Positions 1-7,731 are shown, counted from the first letter of the stretch. The stretch: DNA of 16,623 bases from JAWXVD01 sp044425705 (GCA_044425705.1 JAWXVD010000074.1:1-16623); one strand, 5' to 3'. The notes: generated by a model not told the origin, from the sequence alone. Numbers and translations are program-made.

Positions 1-50
1 GTCTTTGCCTCTTCACAGTTTTGAAAACAAAATAGTAATCAACAAAAACT

Positions 51-2258
51 TTACTCAAAGAACATGTTATCCACATAGAAATCATTGAAGTCTTTATCCA
101 TCGATAAGTTGATCTCTTCTGCTGATTGTGCAATTTCAATCATTTCTTCTCTTGGTGTATCTTGGAAAATATATTGAATGGCTCCCTGCAACGATGTATT
201 TCCAACCGTTTCTATTTTATCTAACAATTTTTCTGGAAACAAACCAATACTTACGGCCTTTTCTTTATCAAGATTAAATCCAAAACCACCAGCCATATAA
301 AGATGTGCAATATCATCATATGTGATGCCCATTCTTTTAATCAAGGTTTCCACACCTGCTCGTACAGCTGATTTTGCCAATTGAATTTCTCTCACATCCT
401 TTTGTTCAAAGATAATTTCTTCTCCTGCTGGAGAAATTGTAATAGGATATCCATCATCAAAATACTCTTCATCTAGCAATCCTGTATCATCTACTAGTTC
501 GCCTTTTACAAGCTCCGCTACAATTTCCACTACACCTGTTCCACAGATTCCAACTGCTGGTTTATTGCCAATGGTTTCATATTCCATCTTTCCATATACA
601 AGAGTCGCTCCACAAATTGCACCTGGAACACCACCCATTCCACAAGCGATATTTCCACCTTCAAAAGCAGGGCCTACAGCAGTAGAGGTAACAAGTATTT
701 TATCTGCATTTCCAATTGCCATCTCTCCGTTTGTGCCTAAATCTACTAGCAAATTGTATTCTTTACTCTTCATCATATGATGAGCATAAATTCCCGAAAC
801 AATATCTGCCCCCACATAGGTACTAATGCCAGGCAATAGTACAACTTTTGTCTCTGGAAAATCTCCAGTATCAAAAATTTCCTCAAAAGATTTTTCTATT
901 AATCCAATATCTACCGGTGTAAATGGTACCACACCCAAGGTTTCACAAGAAAATTCCATTAACAAATGTCCCATAGTAGTATTCCCTGCAATGACGATGG
1001 TTGCTAGCTTTTCTTTTGGAATATTATATTTTGCGGTCAAATGATGGATACCCTCTAATAAATCCTTTTGAATAGATTCACGAAGTTCTCTTCCTTTTCC
1101 ATCATTAGAAGCTTGTATTCTACTGATTACATCTCCACCGTACATTCTTTGATGATTGATTGTAGTGAAGGTGTCAATTACTTGTTTTGCGTCTGTAGCC
1201 ACCAATGAAATAGCAATAGTAGTTGTTCCAATATCAATCGCCAAACCAAACTGTTTTTCATCTTCTATATTTACAACAAGATCTTGTCCCTCATTGTCTA
1301 CTCCAAGAACTTCAAATTCTTCTTCTTGATCTTGCAATAGGGCAATGCTACAGGCTTCCTTTGGAAATGCTTTACAAGATAGACGATATCCTTCTGCTAG
1401 TTCTTCTTTTGAGAAATATTTTTCGTCAAAGGTTGTAATCGGAAGATTTCCTTCTATCACCTTCACCTTGCATTTTCCACAAGTCCCATGACCACCACAA
1501 GGTGCCGATAGATAACCTCCATGTCGAATAAAAGATGCTAAAATACTTTCTTGTTCTCTACAAGAAATTTCCATTAATTTCTCTTTATGATTTCCGTAAA
1601 CTACAACCATAGTATCTGGTACATTTCTTTGTGAACATGTAAGATTTGGGCATGTTCTACAGTCATGCTCCAATCGGAACATAGACGTATCATCTGTGAT
1701 ACCAAACACTTGACAGTTAGACTTTAATGGATCTAGCATATATCCGCTTGTAATATCCATTTCCAAATTGATATTGGCTTCTGTCATTTCAAATGCAATT
1801 TTTTGATACGTCATAGGAATATCAACAGGTGCTTCATAACGGTGGCGAATTCCCACCTGTCGTTTTTCACATTCTTCTCGCACCATTTGCAACAAATCTT
1901 TCTCCATAGCAAACACACAAATATCTGCCAAAGAATCCGCTAACATACCTTTTACGCAATCACCTTCTGCAAAATATGAATTACTCAATTCACTGGCTTT
2001 TTTTCCAATGGTTACAATAGTATAAAGCGCTTTGCTGCCTGCTGGCAATTCATTCTCAATTCCATGATTGAAAGGAACTTCTCCAAAAGCAATAACTGCT
2101 TTTAAATCTAATGCTTCCATCATAACGGGATATAGTTCTTCATATTCCTCTACTATTTCTTCATAAAGTGGACTATCTTCATAACATTCCATTTTATCAA
2201 ATACTGCTTTTCGATCTATTTCTATATGTAAGTTTTTATTTACAACAATATCTCTCAT
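51..2258 (-). CDS. RACE-type reductive activator of corrinoid protein (2Fe-2S + ASKHA/DUF4445) with MetH-activation-like N-terminus
   Basis: 735 aa. Predicted role: ATP-dependent reduction of the inactive Co(II) corrinoid protein back to Co(I), in the cytoplasm. Residues 1 to about 190 resemble the vitamin B12-dependent methionine synthase activation domain (a SGYMLDP stretch near 171-177 resembles that domain's conserved GY region). Next come three closely spaced cysteines, C200, C203 and C208. A ferredoxin-type 2Fe-2S domain follows with C254, C260, C263 and C295 (Cx5Cx2C plus a distal Cys). The rest is the RACE ASKHA domain, with GLAIDIGTTT (338-347), LVDLGTNGE and AGGFG nucleotide-site motifs. 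The start ATG has GGGAG/GAGTGG upstream. It lies 127 bp downstream of the corrinoid gene on the same strand, with a hairpin between. The RACE identity is firm from domains; the N-terminal assignment rests on resemblance only. Classical RACE proteins lack this N-terminal part. Confidence 0.88.
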   Translation of the reverse strand: MRDIVVNKNLHIEIDRKAVFDKMECYEDSPLYEEIVEEYEELYPVMMEALDLKAVIAFGEVPFNHGIENELPAGSKALYTIVTIGKKASELSNSYFAEGDCVKGMLADSLADICVFAMEKDLLQMVREECEKRQVGIRHRYEAPVDIPMTYQKIAFEMTEANINLEMDITSGYMLDPLKSNCQVFGITDDTSMFRLEHDCRTCPNLTCSQRNVPDTMVVVYGNHKEKLMEISCREQESILASFIRHGGYLSAPCGGHGTCGKCKVKVIEGNLPITTFDEKYFSKEELAEGYRLSCKAFPKEACSIALLQDQEEEFEVLGVDNEGQDLVVNIEDEKQFGLAIDIGTTTIAISLVATDAKQVIDTFTTINHQRMYGGDVISRIQASNDGKGRELRESIQKDLLEGIHHLTAKYNIPKEKLATIVIAGNTTMGHLLMEFSCETLGVVPFTPVDIGLIEKSFEEIFDTGDFPETKVVLLPGISTYVGADIVSGIYAHHMMKSKEYNLLVDLGTNGEMAIGNADKILVTSTAVGPAFEGGNIACGMGGVPGAICGATLVYGKMEYETIGNKPAVGICGTGVVEIVAELVKGELVDDTGLLDEEYFDDGYPITISPAGEEIIFEQKDVREIQLAKSAVRAGVETLIKRMGITYDDIAHLYMAGGFGFNLDKEKAVSIGLFPEKLLDKIETVGNTSLQGAIQYIFQDTPREEMIEIAQSAEEINLSMDKDFNDFYVDNMFFE

Positions 2259-2281
2259 GATGCAACCACTCCCTCTCGTAC

Positions 2282-2330
2282 AAAAAAGAGGATATCAAGA
2301 ACAAGATAACTTTGCTCTTCATATCCTCTT
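2282..2330 (-). terminator. Rho-independent terminator after the corrinoid gene
   Basis: The arms at 2286-2299 and 2317-2330 (AAGAGGATAT core) pair with one mismatch. On the minus strand the stem runs into a six-T tract at 2282-2287. It lies between the corrinoid stop codon (2386) and the activator start (2258), so it probably limits read-through and keeps the activator below the corrinoid protein in amount. Confidence 0.75.
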
Positions 2331-2385
2331 CTAGAGTACCACTAATAACATCCAACTAAATGTTTGTTACCATTACGTATATCAA

Positions 2386-3021
2386 TTATTTACTTACTGC
2401 TTCTTTTGCTTTTTCTCCACAGCTTGCTGCATCTGGTGTGTAGTAATCAGCTCCGATTTGATCTGCAAAGCTTTGATTAACTGGTGCTCCACCAACCATT
2501 ACTATATATTTGTCACGTAAACCTTTTGCTTCTAATTCTTCAATAACACCTTTCATGTTAGGCATTGTTGTTGTAAGAAGTGCTGACATACAGATAAGGT
2601 CTGCACCTGATTCTTCAGCTTTTGCGATGAATGTTTCACCATCAACGTCAACTCCAACGTCAACAACATCAAATCCAGCACCTTTTAACATAATTGCTAC
2701 AAGATTTTTACCGATATCATGTAAATCACCTTTTACAGTACCAATAACCGCTGTACCTACAGGTTCATTTCCTACTTCGACTAATTTTGGTTCAAGAATT
2801 GCTAAACCAGCGTTCATAGCTCTTGCTGCTACCAATACTTCTGGAACGAAAACTTCATTTTTTTTGAATTTTTCACCGATAATCATCATTCCGCTTAAAA
2901 GTCCTTCGTCTAAGATCACTTTTGGATCCATGTTTTCTGCTAACGCTTGTTCTACTAATGCTTTTACATTTTTTGCTCTACCTTTTTGTAGTAATTCTGA
3001 CATTTCTTCAATAATTGACAT
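2386..3021 (-). CDS. Corrinoid (methyl-carrier) protein, MtaC/MtbC/MttC-like
   Basis: 211 aa from the chosen start. It carries a methyl group on a cobalamin cofactor between a substrate methyltransferase and an acceptor. Residues 1 to about 85 form the helical cap domain (B12-binding_2 type). The Rossmann B12-binding domain follows, with the DxHxxG cobalt-ligand motif at D99-L-H101-D-I-G104, the conserved Ser region MSALLTTTM (145-153) and the GG loop VMVGGAP (175-180). The start at 3021 is chosen because GGAGG sits 8 nt upstream; an in-frame ATG at 3066 lies inside a leader hairpin and lacks such a site. The usual length for the family is about 210-220 aa, so the protein is complete. The activator gene lies downstream and a PocR regulator is divergent. 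Which methyltransferase it serves is not shown; the two UroD-family proteins in the window are candidates. Confidence 0.93.
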   Translation of the reverse strand: MSIIEEMSELLQKGRAKNVKALVEQALAENMDPKVILDEGLLSGMMIIGEKFKKNEVFVPEVLVAARAMNAGLAILEPKLVEVGNEPVGTAVIGTVKGDLHDIGKNLVAIMLKGAGFDVVDVGVDVDGETFIAKAEESGADLICMSALLTTTMPNMKGVIEELEAKGLRDKYIVMVGGAPVNQSFADQIGADYYTPDAASCGEKAKEAVSK

Positions 3022-3053
3022 CTTAAATACCTCCACAATATTCATAATATAGT

Positions 3054-3116
3054 GTTGAGATTTCATCTATCTTTTGATAATAAATCTCAACTTCTAGGTG
3101 AAATATCTCCTCACCT
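3054..3116 (-). promoter_or_regulatory. Structured 5' leader of the corrinoid gene (two hairpins)
   Basis: Two hairpins lie between the predicted transcription start and the ribosome binding site. The first has arms at 3096-3101 and 3111-3116 (AGGTGA/TCACCT). The second has perfect 10-bp arms at 3054-3063 and 3082-3091 (GTTGAGATTT/AAATCTCAAC). No T-run follows, so they do not look like a terminator. I see no B12-box-like sequence, and the leader is too short for a cobalamin riboswitch. mRNA stabilisation or protein binding is possible. Confidence 0.6.
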
Positions 3117-3140
3117 CTCGTTACCAATTAACTTAATATC

Positions 3141-3146
3141 AGTATA
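3141..3146 (-). promoter_or_regulatory. Putative -10 of the corrinoid gene promoter
   Basis: TATACT on the minus strand, about 120 bp upstream of the corrinoid start codon. No good -35 hexamer is seen at 16-18 bp, which would fit an activator-dependent promoter controlled by the divergent PocR protein. Inference from hexamer match only. Confidence 0.4.
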
Positions 3147-3209
3147 TCACTTTTTACACATAATTTTATGATTTTTTTTAGATATTTTGTAGTTTTTTTA
3201 GTCCTTTTA

Positions 3210-3218
3210 TGGTATAAC
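3210..3218 (+). promoter_or_regulatory. Putative extended -10 promoter of the PocR regulator gene
   Basis: TGGTATAAC matches an extended -10 element (TGnTATAAT), about 50 bp before the regulator start. The upstream DNA is T-rich without a clear -35. The 248-bp gap between the two divergent genes holds both promoters and presumably the PocR binding site. Confidence 0.4.
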
Positions 3219-3269
3219 TTATTTAACTTTATTTTACAATAAAATGATTACTATCAGATGGAGATTTTT

Positions 3270-4520
3270 ATGCAACCTTATGTATATTCAATAATAGAAA
3301 AAGAACAATTAGAAGAAATGATTATTGCCTTTCAAGCCTGCACAGACTTACCTGTTCAGGTGATTGATGAACATGGAAATGTGATTCTATCAAAGGGAAA
3401 ATCTATTCATTTTTGCAGAGAATTCCAAAAACATTTACCTTCCAACGACTCTTGCGAAGTTGTTCATATGAAGGCAAGTCAGAAGGCAATCTCTTTAGGA
3501 GAGACCTATATTTTTTCCTGCCATGCTGGATTGAATCACATTGTCTTTCCACTCATCAATAAGGATGCTTTATTCGGCTCAGTATTAGTGGGACCTTTTT
3601 TAATGGACGACCCCGATTCTTTGCTAATTCTTGATATTGCAAAACTATATCATATTCCCACACCCTCCTTATTGGAATTATATGAAACATCCACAGCGAT
3701 TCCAATTGTGCCCCCTAATAAAGTAACACAAATCAGTCGTTTACTATTCTACCTACTTCGTAGCCTATTGCACGATAGCAGAGAACAGTTTATTACTAAT
3801 CAACACAAACTGCATCAACAGTCAAGAATCAACGAATCCATTCAGATGTATAAAAATAGTGGCTCTACCAATACCACTGCTTATCCTTATGAAAAAGAGC
3901 GCTTGCTCATCACCAAAGTAAAAACAGGAAATGTAAATGAGGCCAATGGTATATTAAATGATTTGTTAGGATATGTACTGTTTTCTGGTGGTAATCACTT
4001 GGATACCATCAAGGCACGTTCCATCGAGCTTTGCTCTCTTCTTTCACGTGCTGCCATCGAAGGAGGTGCTCCAACGGACCACTCCTTAATACTCAATAAT
4101 GAATTTTTAAAAAGTTTAATCACCATTGATAGCATAGATGATTTATGTATTAAATTACAAGAATGCGTAGAAACTTTTTCGGAAAGTATGTTCATCCGTA
4201 CTGCCTCAAAAAATAACGATATCATTCAAAAATCTGCGGCCTACATAGCCAAAAATTTTACAACTACTTTAACCTTAGAAGAAGTAGCCAGTCACGTACA
4301 CTTAAATCCTGCTTATTTTTCTACTTTATTTAAACAATCCACTGGTTCTTCTTTCAAAGAGCATTTAAATATGGTTCGTATTGAAGAAAGTAAACGACTC
4401 CTTGCCAACACCGAATATTCCATTATTGATATCGCTACTGCGGTGGGATTCGAGGATCAAAGTTATTTTTCTAAGGTATTCAAAAAATATACTGGTTTAA
4501 CACCAAAACAATATCGTTAG
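3270..4520 (+). CDS. PocR-domain AraC-family transcriptional regulator
   Basis: 416 aa. The N-terminal PocR sensory domain (about 8-165) has the family's cysteine pattern: C49, C62 and the CH pair C84-H85 in the segment IFSCHAGLNHIVFPL. A middle region (about 205-310) has helical character with no domain I can name. The C-terminal AraC double helix-turn-helix (about 318-416) includes LTLEEVASHVHLNPAYFSTLFK and the closing signature IATAVGFEDQSYFSKVFKKYTGLTPKQYR. The start at 3270 is chosen because TGGAG lies 6 nt upstream; an ATG at 3258 overlaps that site and has none of its own. It is divergent from the corrinoid gene. PocR domains bind small organic ligands and often occur in regulators next to corrinoid-dependent pathways, so it probably activates the corrinoid/activator genes and perhaps the methyltransferase operons. 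The ligand is unknown. Confidence 0.9.
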   Translation: MQPYVYSIIEKEQLEEMIIAFQACTDLPVQVIDEHGNVILSKGKSIHFCREFQKHLPSNDSCEVVHMKASQKAISLGETYIFSCHAGLNHIVFPLINKDALFGSVLVGPFLMDDPDSLLILDIAKLYHIPTPSLLELYETSTAIPIVPPNKVTQISRLLFYLLRSLLHDSREQFITNQHKLHQQSRINESIQMYKNSGSTNTTAYPYEKERLLITKVKTGNVNEANGILNDLLGYVLFSGGNHLDTIKARSIELCSLLSRAAIEGGAPTDHSLILNNEFLKSLITIDSIDDLCIKLQECVETFSESMFIRTASKNNDIIQKSAAYIAKNFTTTLTLEEVASHVHLNPAYFSTLFKQSTGSSFKEHLNMVRIEESKRLLANTEYSIIDIATAVGFEDQSYFSKVFKKYTGLTPKQYR

Positions 4521-4589
4521 CCTCCTATTGGTCAGCAATATGATAGGTTTGATTTACTGCGATGAATTAATTCTTGAAATCTACATATC

Positions 4590-4648
4590 AAAAAGGATGA
4601 GAACCAACAATTCCACTAATATGGAATGTTTGTTTCTCATCCTTTTTT
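4590..4648. terminator. Bidirectional terminator between convergent genes
   Basis: 26-nt arms at 4590-4615 and 4622-4647 pair with three mismatches around a 6-nt loop; the outer 14 bp (AAAAAGGATGAGAA) are perfect. T tracts follow on both strands. It serves the PocR regulator (plus) and the UroD-thioredoxin gene (minus). Confidence 0.9.
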
Positions 4649-4694
4649 GCATCATTTTATCTCTCAAATCTCTATACTATCATTTACATTCAAC

Positions 4695-6044
4695 TTATTT
4701 TTTTGCGATAGCTGCTTCAAAACAAGCTGTCAATTCTGCCGTATCTGGTAAAATACTGCTATATTTTACCTCTCCATCTACACAGATGGTAGGTACTTGT
4801 GTTGCTCCAAGTTTCATCATACAAGCAACGCCTTCTTTTTCTTTAATTTTATGTTCAATAATGATCACTTTATCTTTTACTGGTTCTGCTGCCACACGAA
4901 CTGCTTCCATATTGTATTGACAAGCAGCACATGATTCAGAATCAAGTGTGATACAATCAATAATTACTTTTTCTTCTGCATTATAATCAGGCAATTCATA
5001 AGTAACACCATCCATTACATTACCACCATCAAAAATATCTGCAATATCACCATGCACTGTTTTTGTAACAGCAATTACATTGTCTTGTGGTGTTGCATAT
5101 GGCATATCACAGCCTGGCGCAAGGATAAACCCTTTATGACCACCAATTTGCATACATTCTTGTGCATCTTGCATATTATCATAAGGTGTACCAAACAACA
5201 TTGTTAAGGTTAACTTGATGTTACCGCCAACTGACACATTGTATTTTTTTGCAGTATCCACTACGAATTGTAAATCACAGTTTTCATCTACCGATAAGTT
5301 ATCGCAGTGAATTTGACACATGGGTTCAATATTTCTTGTAGCATCACCACAAACGAACATTGATCCTAATTTTCCTCTTGAATGAATATAGTCAAATACT
5401 TTCGCACAGTAAGGTGCTACAAATTCTTCAAAGTTGCTAGGTGAAATTTGAGATGTCATAGGGTCTACTAAGGCCACAATATCAACGCCAGCATCTATGT
5501 ACATTTTTGCTGTTTGAATCGCAACTTCTTGACAGAATTCCATAACTGCTTCCACTTCTTCTGGTTCATCCATCATATCATAAAAGATATCAGTTCCTTT
5601 TAAGTGAAGTGCCAATGTAAAAGGTCCTGTAATCAAACCATACATAGCAATTTTATCACCAAATTTTTCTACTAATCTTCTAGTAGCTGAAAGCACCATT
5701 GGAAAACGTCCGTCTTCTTCTGTTGGAATTTTAAGATCTTCTAATTTTCCACCTTCTTCTAAAATATGAGTAGAAACCGCTGGTGGATTTTCTTTTGCGT
5801 ATGTCAAACCGCATCCCATTGCTTCTGCTTCTAATTGTAAATCAAACATGGTAGGCATACCGTCTGGATTGTAAACTTCAATTGCTTTACTAACACCTTC
5901 AACGATTAACTCTTCTGATTTGAAAAAACTTTCACAATCTGTGCCAATTAAACTAGCTGCATGACAACCTACAAATGGTACCCAAGGGATTCTGTCTACT
6001 TCTTTACATTGTAATGCATTTAATACAAGTTCTTTTTGATTCAT
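4695..6044 (-). CDS. UroD-family (MtaA/CmuA-like) methyltransferase fused to a thioredoxin-like domain
   Basis: 449 aa. Residues 1 to about 340 form a uroporphyrinogen-decarboxylase-like TIM barrel of the cobalamin methyltransferase type (MtaA, MtbA, CmuA). Evidence includes RIPWVPFVG, YGLITGPFTLALHLKG (135-150), VCGD (231-234) and LAPGCDMPYATP (309-319); C232 and C312 match the zinc cysteines of MtaA/MtbA. The residue two before C232 is F230, where those enzymes have the zinc-ligand His. Residues about 357-449 form a thioredoxin-like domain with C372-A-A-C375 and the cis-proline segment QVPTICVDG (P418). Barrel-only relatives are about 340 aa. GGAG lies 8 nt before the ATG. The CobW gene is 44 bp upstream and a terminator follows. 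Expected role: methyl transfer to or from a thiol or corrinoid protein, with the Trx domain supplying or resetting a thiol. The substrate is unknown, and it is not expected to be haem-pathway HemE. Confidence 0.87.
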   Translation of the reverse strand: MNQKELVLNALQCKEVDRIPWVPFVGCHAASLIGTDCESFFKSEELIVEGVSKAIEVYNPDGMPTMFDLQLEAEAMGCGLTYAKENPPAVSTHILEEGGKLEDLKIPTEEDGRFPMVLSATRRLVEKFGDKIAMYGLITGPFTLALHLKGTDIFYDMMDEPEEVEAVMEFCQEVAIQTAKMYIDAGVDIVALVDPMTSQISPSNFEEFVAPYCAKVFDYIHSRGKLGSMFVCGDATRNIEPMCQIHCDNLSVDENCDLQFVVDTAKKYNVSVGGNIKLTLTMLFGTPYDNMQDAQECMQIGGHKGFILAPGCDMPYATPQDNVIAVTKTVHGDIADIFDGGNVMDGVTYELPDYNAEEKVIIDCITLDSESCAACQYNMEAVRVAAEPVKDKVIIIEHKIKEKEGVACMMKLGATQVPTICVDGEVKYSSILPDTAELTACFEAAIAKK

Positions 6045-6088
6045 GATACACTCTCCTTTTACATTTTATATTTTTCTTTTTTTGCATA

Positions 6089-7024
6089 TTATTCATAGAG
6101 GGTAACTTCTACTTGGCATATTTCATTCCACTTTTCTAGCAACCACTCTTTAAAATCTTCCCCATCTTTACCGATCACTACCAACTTTGTCTTGTTCAAT
6201 TTTTGTCTCTTATGCAAGACAACTTCTTTCACAAAGACTTGCTCTTCTACAGCATCCACTTGTAACCAAGTATCTTCTGTTTTTACAAATCCTTTCAAAC
6301 GATACAACTTACTTTTGACAGCTTCCACGAAAGCTTCCATCGTTTCAGATTGCAGCACTTCCTCGCACTCCAAAGAATAAGACATAAACTTGTTATAACA
6401 CTTATTCGTAGTTTCTCCATCAAATCCATTATCCTTTAAATACATCTCCAAATCCAACGCTTGCACCTGACTAAAAATCGTCTCAATAATGTATGCCTTT
6501 GGATTTAATTCTTTCACCTTTTCTTTACAAGCTTCCACTATTCTTTGATTCACCAAATCCACCTTATTTAATACCACAAAATTGCTAGAGTACACTTGAT
6601 TCTGAATAGAAGGCAATACCGCTACATGATTTAAAAAAGTCATGGCATCTAATACACAAATTGCACCTTTATATGTAAATTTTCTATCATCTTCTCCTTC
6701 TCTCAACAAACGATGAATGTTTGAAGGATCAGCCATACCTGAATTTTCAATAATCAAAACATCAATATCACTGGTAGAAAAGGCTTTTAAAACACGAATA
6801 AAATCTTCATGCTTGCAATAACAATAAATGGATCCATTTGTTATTTCTGTCATAGTAATTCCATTTTGTTCTATTACCATACCATCAATACTAACTGTAC
6901 CTAACTCATTAACTAAAATTCCCACTTTTTTATCCGTAAAAGAATCCATGAAGTGTGTTAAAAATGTTGTTTTCCCTGAACCTAAAAATCCAGAGATTAC
7001 ATATAAATCAATTTGTTTTTTCAT
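6089..7024 (-). CDS. CobW/COG0523-family GTPase (putative metallochaperone)
   Basis: 311 aa from the chosen start. G3E-family GTPase with Walker A GFLGSGKTT (12-20), VNELGTVSIDG (38-48), the E-x-SG-x-x-DP Walker B region ENSGMADP (93-100) and guanine-specificity NKVD (153-156). The C-terminal half matches the CobW_C domain. The metal-binding CxCC motif is degenerate: where relatives have GCxCC this protein has GSIYCYC (64-70), keeping C68 and adding C70. The start at 7024 is used because GAGG lies 5 nt upstream; ATGs at 7039 and 7048 lack a site. It is first in a two-gene operon with the UroD-thioredoxin gene. CobW proteins deliver metals (cobalt or zinc) to enzymes using GTP. Loading zinc into the neighbouring methyltransferase is plausible but inferred. 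Confidence 0.88.
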   Translation of the reverse strand: MKKQIDLYVISGFLGSGKTTFLTHFMDSFTDKKVGILVNELGTVSIDGMVIEQNGITMTEITNGSIYCYCKHEDFIRVLKAFSTSDIDVLIIENSGMADPSNIHRLLREGEDDRKFTYKGAICVLDAMTFLNHVAVLPSIQNQVYSSNFVVLNKVDLVNQRIVEACKEKVKELNPKAYIIETIFSQVQALDLEMYLKDNGFDGETTNKCYNKFMSYSLECEEVLQSETMEAFVEAVKSKLYRLKGFVKTEDTWLQVDAVEEQVFVKEVVLHKRQKLNKTKLVVIGKDGEDFKEWLLEKWNEICQVEVTLYE

Positions 7025-7066
7025 GTTTACCTCTTTCATGCGAATCAACCTACACTCTTATATTTC

Positions 7067-7096
7067 ATTATATCTTACTTGATTTTAAAATCTAAA
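7067..7096 (-). promoter_or_regulatory. Predicted promoter of the CobW-UroD operon
   Basis: -10 TATAAT at 7067-7072 and -35 TTTAGA at 7091-7096, with an 18-bp spacer containing the palindrome GATTTTAAAATC (7081-7092, overlapping the -35 edge). The start codon is about 40 nt downstream. Confidence 0.6.
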
Positions 7097-7181
7097 AAAT
7101 ATTATATATTTATGGGAATTTTTTTAGAAAATGTAATATTTTATCAAGAATACATCATTTCTCCCTTCTCCTTATAACATC

Positions 7182-7259
7182 AAAAAAGTTGTTGCTATTC
7201 AATCCCAAAGCAATACCAACAAATCGCTAACATTGGGGATAAACTACAACAACTTTTTT
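7182..7259 (-). terminator. Terminator downstream of the mutarotase gene
   Basis: Perfect 13-bp arms at 7182-7194 and 7247-7259 (AAAAAAGTTGTTG). The inner segments near 7201-7208 and 7233-7240 (AATCCCAA, TTGGGGAT) can also pair in part. On the minus strand the stem ends in six Ts. The 293-bp gap from 7025 to 7317 otherwise holds only the CobW promoter. Confidence 0.75.
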
Positions 7260-7317
7260 TATTTCATTACTTCTACATCACTATGCATAACTAACTAGAT
7301 ATCAATAGAACGATACA

Positions 7318-7641
7318 TTAATCTAAATGATAAACCTCTTCCATATTTGCCCACCATTCGCCTTCTTTTCTACCTTCTAATGGTTTTTGTAAAGGCATCA
7401 TTAAGTCCCACCATTTTTGTGTCATAGGATCTTCTGCCATCTTCGCCATATCAGCATCATAATCATCTCCAGTATATTCATAATAACTGAATAATAAACC
7501 ATTCATATGATAAATAGAATAATTTTCAATATGACAAGCTTTAATCATAGCATTTACTTCTGGCCATGGATTTTGATGATTGTACACATACTCTTCTAAA
7601 TTTTCTGGTGCGATTCCAATTAATTGTCCATATCTCTTCAT
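7318..7641 (-). CDS. rhaM: L-rhamnose mutarotase family protein
   Basis: 107 aa, the usual family length (about 104). It matches L-rhamnose mutarotase (RhaM, DUF718): KRYGQLIGIAPENLEEY, the catalytic-histidine segment H22-QNPWPEV, Y41-SIY-44, WWDLM (77-81) and the ending EEVYHLD. The enzyme interconverts alpha and beta anomers of the sugar ring in the cytoplasm. The start at 7641 is chosen because AAAGGATGGG precedes it; a longer frame to 7692 would run back to the hairpin at 7691-7730, and an ATG at 7653 overlaps the binding site. It follows the second UroD-family gene by 90 bp. No rhamnose isomerase, kinase or aldolase is present, so the true substrate may be another deoxy or O-methylated sugar. 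The family call is firm; the sugar is not. Confidence 0.88.
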   Translation of the reverse strand: MKRYGQLIGIAPENLEEYVYNHQNPWPEVNAMIKACHIENYSIYHMNGLLFSYYEYTGDDYDADMAKMAEDPMTQKWWDLMMPLQKPLEGRKEGEWWANMEEVYHLD

Positions 7642-7690
7642 TTTCGTACCCATCCTTTTTATTTTATTTATAATGTTACTTCTAATATAC

Positions 7691-7730
7691 AAAATGTAGT
7701 GTAAAAAATCAAATTTTTACACTACATTTT
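7691..7730. terminator. Perfect 17-bp hairpin between UroD-family and mutarotase genes
   Basis: Arms at 7691-7707 (AAAATGTAGTGTAAAAA) and 7714-7730 are exact complements around a 6-nt loop, starting one base after the UroD stop codon. On the minus strand the stem ends in TTTT, then G; the plus strand has a longer T tract. It could be a partial terminator or a processing/stability hairpin inside a two-gene transcript. Confidence 0.6.
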
Positions 7731-7731
7731 T

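Noticed and set aside
51..2258. Methionine synthase (MetH) as the product of the large activator gene
   Set aside because: Only the N-terminus resembles the activation domain; homocysteine, folate and B12-binding domains are absent and the C-terminal two thirds are RACE-type.
2510..3052. A 180-codon open frame antisense to the corrinoid gene
   Set aside because: It mirrors the conserved corrinoid coding sequence, has Ser/Thr/Pro-rich composition typical of shadow frames and no ribosome binding site.
3022..3140. Cobalamin riboswitch in the corrinoid gene leader
   Set aside because: The leader is only about 110 nt, lacks a recognisable B12-box-like element and has two simple hairpins instead of the multi-way junction expected.
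4528..4920. Open frame on the plus strand after the PocR gene
   Set aside because: It runs through the terminator hairpin at 4590-4648 and into the antisense of the thioredoxin domain; no domain is recognisable.
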